From: Botryotinia globosa | Lineage: Eukaryota > Ascomycota > Leotiomycetes > Helotiales > Sclerotiniaceae | Assembly (NCBI GenBank): GCA_014898425.1 | Contig: RCSZ01000005.1 | Location: 1,762,501 to 1,826,500 of the forward strand | Direction: 5' to 3' | DNA length: 64,000 nt | Part shown: positions 61,259 through 64,000 of the stretch, piece after piece | Position numbering within the stretch: position 1 is the first letter of the stretch | How the letters are laid out: each line of letters starts with the position of its first letter | The notes under the pieces: generated by a model | Database searches by the model: none | Told to the model about the DNA's origin: nothing | What the model saw: the letters and a program-made list of their open reading frames with translations, nothing else | Translations under genes and position numbers: made by a program

Positions 61259-63275
61259 ATGTCTCGACATGGCGCCCCGTCTCGAGTGACGGAATTTGAT
61301 GAGCGTGATACTTATTATCGAGGGTCAGCTCCACCACCAGCTCAAGTTCGAGTAAGAGAGCGTGATCACGAAGAGACTATTGACTTCAGTACCAGAAGAG
61401 GTCCAGAGAGACCTCGAAGACGTTCATTGGATTTCTTACGAGATGATTACACGCGATCAGAACCAGGTCAAATGGTCGTAAGAGAACGCGAGCGAGAAAC
61501 ATTTAATGACGGACCACTTGTGCGACGAGCAAGATCTCCCTCTCCTCCACGATTTCGTGAGAGAATTGTAAGAAGTGAGGTCGGAGTACGAGAGCCGTCT
61601 CCACCCGCTGAGAGAATCCGAACAAGAATTGTTGAGAGAGAAAAGGAAACTCCAAGATCTCCATCACCTCCACCACAACTTCGCGCACGAGTTATCGAGA
61701 CAAGACAAAGATTCAGAGAGCGTTCACCATCTCCCCCAGCTCCTCCTCCAGTCCGCATTCGCGAGAGAATTATTGAGCGTGAAAGAGAAAGAGAGAGAAC
61801 CCCTTCCCCACCACCACAAGTTGAGAGAATTCACACCCGAATTGTTGAGAGAGAGAGAGAAAGAGAACCCTCTCCATCACCATCTCCCCCACCAACCCCA
61901 CCACCAGAGATCATTCGAGCACCACCCATTCACCGAGAAATTATTACACATCATCGTCATATTGATCACGGTAAGTTCAACTAGCACTCCCACGATAATT
62001 ATAGTTTGCCCTTACTAATTCATAAATAAGGTTTCGAAAGAGCGCCAGCTCCAAGTCCACCCCCACCTCCCCGTCGTGCCCACACCCCTGCACCACCAAA
62101 AACCGAAAAGACTGAAATCGACATTTATCGTTCCGGTAACAATACTGAAGTTGATATCACAAAGACAAAAATCAGTGGTCGCGAAAAGCCTAAATCACCC
62201 CCTCCACGAAGAGAATATTATGATGATTCCATCTTGTATGAGCAAGAGCGTGACAAGCTACGTGTTAGAGATACCCGTATTGATCTCAGCAGGAGAAGAA
62301 GTTTGAGTGCTCGTCCTGATAAGGAGAGAGTAAATCTCGATATCCGAGATGAAGATGAAGCTGATTTCTACGCCCGCAAGGTTCAAGAGAGAGCCGTTAT
62401 TGGTGAAGCATTCAACGGCGCCACAAAAGATTGGTCAATCATCGATGTTCCTCCTGGAACTGAGAGGATCCAACTAGATGGTGTCGGGGGTGGAAGTCAA
62501 GAAATCACTTGGCAGAGATACAATGGTGTACGACGAAGCAAGTTCAATCCTGAGCGTGAGCACAAGAGAGAAGAACCTGAACGTGTCGAGAAGAGAATTG
62601 AGATCCGTGAACGTGAGCGAGAAGGTCCTAATCGCACAACGGAGCATATCGAGATCCGTGAGCGTCAAAGTGCGGCACCTTCTCCACGCGAATCGTCAAC
62701 CACTATTGACATCGATATCTCTAACTCTAGCAGTCGCAAGCCACGAAGCCATGCCAGTGGACCAACATACGAGAGAGAGAGAGAATACGAACGTGTTGAG
62801 GAAAGCTCCGATCGTCAAGTTGGCTTCCCATTGCCTCGTGGTCCACCAAAAAGTAGAATGGGTGATTTGTGGACCGAAATCACCAAGGACTTGGTAGCTA
62901 AGGAGGCTATCGAGGAGCTTGGTTATGATTATGAAGAAACAGAATTCTTCTATTACATTCTTCAATATCTCAGATACGTAAGTTTTCTCCCTGCCTTGCT
63001 TACATTCCTCGGAGAATATACTAACAACCCTCTAGCAAGATGTCGAGGAACTCGTTGCCCTCTCCGAAACCGTCCGCCGCGAAAGACAAGATCGCATCCG
63101 TGAAATCGAACGCGAACGCATTCGCATTGAACGTCGTGAGAAAGAACGCGATGATTGGGAGCGAGCAGAGCGAAGAAGAGAAAGAGATAGTGGTTACGAT
63201 GATGAGCGAATCATCGAGAGAGAAATCATTTGGGATGATCATAGAAGACGCGAGAGACCTAGCAGACGTTGGTAA
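61259..63275 (+). CDS. Arg/Glu-rich DUF8035-like protein, 632 aa
   Basis: Exons 61259-61970, 62031-62977 and 63036-63275 (1899 nt). The first 240 residues are built of repeated blocks RERIIERERER, RIRTRIVERE and SPSPPP, so very Arg/Glu/Pro-rich. A folded-looking core follows: FNGATKDWSIIDVPPGTERIQLDGVGGGSQEITWQRYNGVRRSKF. The C-terminal domain RMGDLWTEITKDLVAKEAIEELGYDYEETEFFYYILQYLRY, spliced to QDVEELVALSETVRRERQDR, matches what I know as DUF8035, an ascomycete domain of unknown function. The chain ends in a charged helix. The repeats recall RS-like nuclear proteins, but no RRM is present. The frame is continuous through both introns. Confidence 0.88.
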
Positions 63276-64000
63276 TTCTTTTCCTATCGCTAGGATTGAA
63301 TTATCAGTGTGAGCTGGTCGATTGAAAGAATCGAAATTGCACAGAGGAATCGCAGACGAAGACGAGAAGAGAAAGCGGAAAGAGAAGAAAAGAAATCCAG
63401 CTCTCTACGAATATGATGAAATGAACCGACGAGACGAACGACAGATGAACCAAAATACGACGTTACGGCTGCTACATGATGACATTTGCGCTTGTACTTG
63501 CACCTAGCATTGACTCCCTCCTCATATAGCGCTCCTGCATTTCTTCATTCCTTCTTGTTTTTTATTAATTTCTTTTCGATTGATCGATTCGGTCTCTCAC
63601 TGCGAGGATGAGTGGGAAGTGTCTTCTATCTATTCCTGGATCATTCTTGTTATCTTACCTACATACATACCTCATATTCATCACCGCTTCTTCTTCCAGG
63701 AGAAAGGTACTGCGTGTTTATTGGCATGGATATGGATGGATAGATAGATACACAAGATTTTCTCGCTGGAGGGATGGAAAGAATGGATGGGATTGATGGA
63801 TGGATGGATGGGCTTAGTTGGTTTATTTTCTTGTGTTTTCCTTTTCTTTTACTCTTTTTTGTTCCTCCTCTTTGGTTGCGTGTGTTTCTCAATGGATTGT
63901 ATTTGATTGCTCTTTTTTATTTATTTTCATGTGTGTTTGGGAGGGGGAGGACGGTTTGAAATGAGAGAGGGAAGGAGATGGGTGTGTGGCAGACGGGCAG
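63276..64000. other. 3' region of the DUF8035-like gene to window end
   Basis: Probable 3' UTR and intergenic DNA with a GGAT-rich run at 63778-63811. No further gene seen. Confidence 0.5.

Overview
The window reads as nuclear DNA of a filamentous ascomycete (Pezizomycotina). The protein set suggests Leotiomycetes, perhaps Sclerotiniaceae, but this is inferred from general likeness and no search was run. The support is: many short introns (mostly 46-70 nt) with GTAAGT-like donors and CTAAC-type branch sites; fungal families such as a Zn2Cys6 factor, SWD2, OAC1, a DUF8035-like protein and an S10 carboxypeptidase; and long AT-leaning intergenic DNA full of micro- and minisatellites. No prokaryotic or viral genes, rRNA, tRNA or CRISPR arrays were seen.

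Layout. 1-6.4 kb is compact: PTM1-like membrane protein (minus, cut by the left edge), NCS2/CTU2 tRNA thiolation protein (plus), OAC1 mitochondrial carrier (minus) and SWD2 COMPASS subunit (plus). 6.4-11.5 kb is sparse: one small hypothetical protein and a 776-bp TA-flanked palindromic element. 11.5-17.7 kb holds a pepsin-fold protein that has lost its catalytic motifs and a 1012-aa Zn2Cys6 transcription factor. 17.7-21.2 kb has only exon-like fragments. 21.2-31.9 kb carries FBP1, a 2EXR-like protein, an RNPS1-like SR protein, an array of repeated exon-like units with a small signal-peptide ORF upstream, and the head-to-head pair COQ3/RIB3. 33.0-34.5 kb is a four-finger C2H2 factor, followed by about 11 kb without a credible gene but rich in simple repeats. 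45.6-64 kb has a charged hypothetical protein, a secreted and probably GPI-anchored S10 carboxypeptidase, a 1415-aa ULS1-type SNF2/RING ATPase and an Arg-rich DUF8035-like protein.

Exon-intron models were built by hand. For every complete multi-exon model the summed exon lengths are divisible by three and end on a stop. The genes are mostly unrelated housekeeping and regulatory loci, not a cluster. The only functional pairing suggested is COQ3 (ubiquinone) with RIB3 (riboflavin), which share a 0.6-kb divergent promoter.

The most unusual material is the exon-like array at 27.8-28.9 kb (Cys-Asn-x-Thr starts, with an inverted copy of the exon start in each spacer), the foldback element at 10.4-11.1 kb, and the apparent aspartic pseudoprotease at 11.5-13.0 kb.
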